Shown: positions 63,435 to 64,000 of the stretch, piece after piece
How positions within the stretch are numbered: position 1 is the stretch's first letter
Layout of the letters: every line of letters starts with the position of its first letter
DNA from: Neisseria animalis
GTDB lineage: Bacteria; Pseudomonadota; Gammaproteobacteria; Burkholderiales; Neisseriaceae
Reading direction: 5' to 3'
Assembly: GCF_900636515.1 (NCBI RefSeq)
Contig: NZ_LR134287.1
Location: 2,170,001-2,234,000 of the forward strand
DNA: 64,000 nucleotides
Notes under the pieces: generated by a model
Seen by the model: only the letters and a program-made list of their open reading frames with translations
What the model was told of the DNA's origin: nothing
The model's database searches: none
Program-made: the position numbers and the translations under genes

Positions 63435-64000
63435 ATGAACAAGATTTTCCGGCCGGCAGCCATTCTGTCGGCACTCTGCCTGCTCTTTGCAGGCGGTTTT
63501 GCCTATGCCGACGAGCTGGAAAACCTGCTCAACCGGCAAAACGACCGCCAGCAGATTTTACGGCTGTTTGACAACGGTACAACAACCTCCCCCGCCCCGA
63601 AAAAAGCCGTTGCCCAAAAAATAAGCGTATCCCCCCCTTCCCCGCAGCCCGACAACAACGGCAATGCCGACGAACTGATCCGCAGCGCCATGGGACTGCT
63701 CGGCGTTGCCTACCGCTACGGCGGCACATCGGCCGCAACCGGTTTCGACTGTAGCGGTTTCATGCAACACATTTTCCGCCGCAGCATGGGCATGACCCTG
63801 CCGCGCACTTCCGCCGAACAAGCCAAGCTGGGAACGCACGTTGACCGCAGCGATTTACAGCCCGGAGACATGGTGTTTTTCCGCACCATGGGACGCGGGC
63901 GCATTTCCCACGTCGGCCTCTATATCGGCAACAACCGCTTTATCCACGCGCCCCGCACCGGTAAGACCATTGAAATCACCAGTTTGAGCAACAAATACTG
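63435..64000 (+). CDS. NlpC/P60 (C40) peptidase, C-terminus beyond window
   Basis: Secreted murein endopeptidase, 188 codons visible. Signal peptide MNKIFRPAAILSALCLLFAG with cleavage at the FAYA site, then a linker rich in Pro/Lys, then the C40 domain: catalytic Cys in GFDCSGFMQH, LPRTSAEQAKLG, His in ISHVGLYIGNN and second His in FIHAPR. It cuts peptide cross-links of peptidoglycan. The last residues are missing. Confidence 0.92.
   Translation, partial: MNKIFRPAAILSALCLLFAGGFAYADELENLLNRQNDRQQILRLFDNGTTTSPAPKKAVAQKISVSPPSPQPDNNGNADELIRSAMGLLGVAYRYGGTSAATGFDCSGFMQHIFRRSMGMTLPRTSAEQAKLGTHVDRSDLQPGDMVFFRTMGRGRISHVGLYIGNNRFIHAPRTGKTIEITSLSNKY

Overview
The window is chromosomal DNA of a Neisseria-type betaproteobacterium (family Neisseriaceae). 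This rests on the gene neighbourhoods (uppS-frr-pyrH-tsf-rpsB, minCDE-oxyR, parB next to the complete atp operon, a FarR/NadR-type MarR regulator beside a flavin reductase, a secreted LigE-type DNA ligase), on dozens of DNA-uptake-type repeats, and on Correia-type repeats. The commonest uptake-type word here is GCCGTCTGCAAA (roughly 55-60 copies by eye over both strands). The classical neisserial GCCGTCTGAA is present about 20 times. This points to a less-studied Neisseria species with its own uptake dialect rather than N. meningitidis or N. gonorrhoeae; the species cannot be fixed from the window.

Layout. 0-4.4 kb: leftward translation and envelope operon rpsB-tsf-pyrH-frr-uppS. 4.4-11.2 kb: folate cyclo-ligase, glycosyltransferase-like, GNAT and TM2 proteins, malate:quinone oxidoreductase, a Spy/CpxP-like periplasmic protein and a Rossmann-fold DUF2520-type protein. 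11.2-20.3 kb: minCDE-oxyR, asd, a TerC membrane protein, a CopD-like protein, a glycine-zipper lipoprotein, farR and a flavin reductase, then a complete IS630-family element whose transposase is split by a -1 frameshift at an A-run. 20.3-28.6 kb: atpIBEFHAGDC and parB. 28.6-48 kb: housekeeping genes (ubiX, sppA, pdxA, mgtE, gpmA, dapD, clcA, argJ, lrgAB, nitroreductase, old yellow enzyme, ubiG) plus an OprD-family porin, an MBL hydrolase and the ligase. 57.2-64 kb: dnaJ, gltS, a lipoprotein, ubiB and the start of an NlpC/P60 peptidase.

The most unusual region is 48.6-57.1 kb, an integrated island of about 8.5 kb lying against the 3' end of the initiator tRNA-fMet gene. All its genes run leftward: P4-type integrase, AlpA-like regulator, Mu-Gam-like and Mor-like proteins, a Mu-I-protease-like protein, an unknown coiled-coil protein, a likely C4-type antisense RNA, two small unknown proteins, a zinc-finger/Toprim primase and a DUF927 ATPase. 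After the last gene come 12 copies of GTACCC/GGGTAC in 238 bp (candidate replication origin), ATACCCCC repeats that recur at the integrase end, and a degenerate copy of the tRNA 3' end. It has no head, tail or lysis genes, so I read it as a phage satellite of P4-like logic carrying Mu-like parts.

A second theme is a 107-bp Correia-type miniature element present seven times, nearly identical and always in the same orientation. Its ends closely resemble those of the IS630-family element in this window. Older, longer and degraded relatives are also present. Most gene ends carry hairpins made of two inverted uptake sequences, which probably act as terminators.
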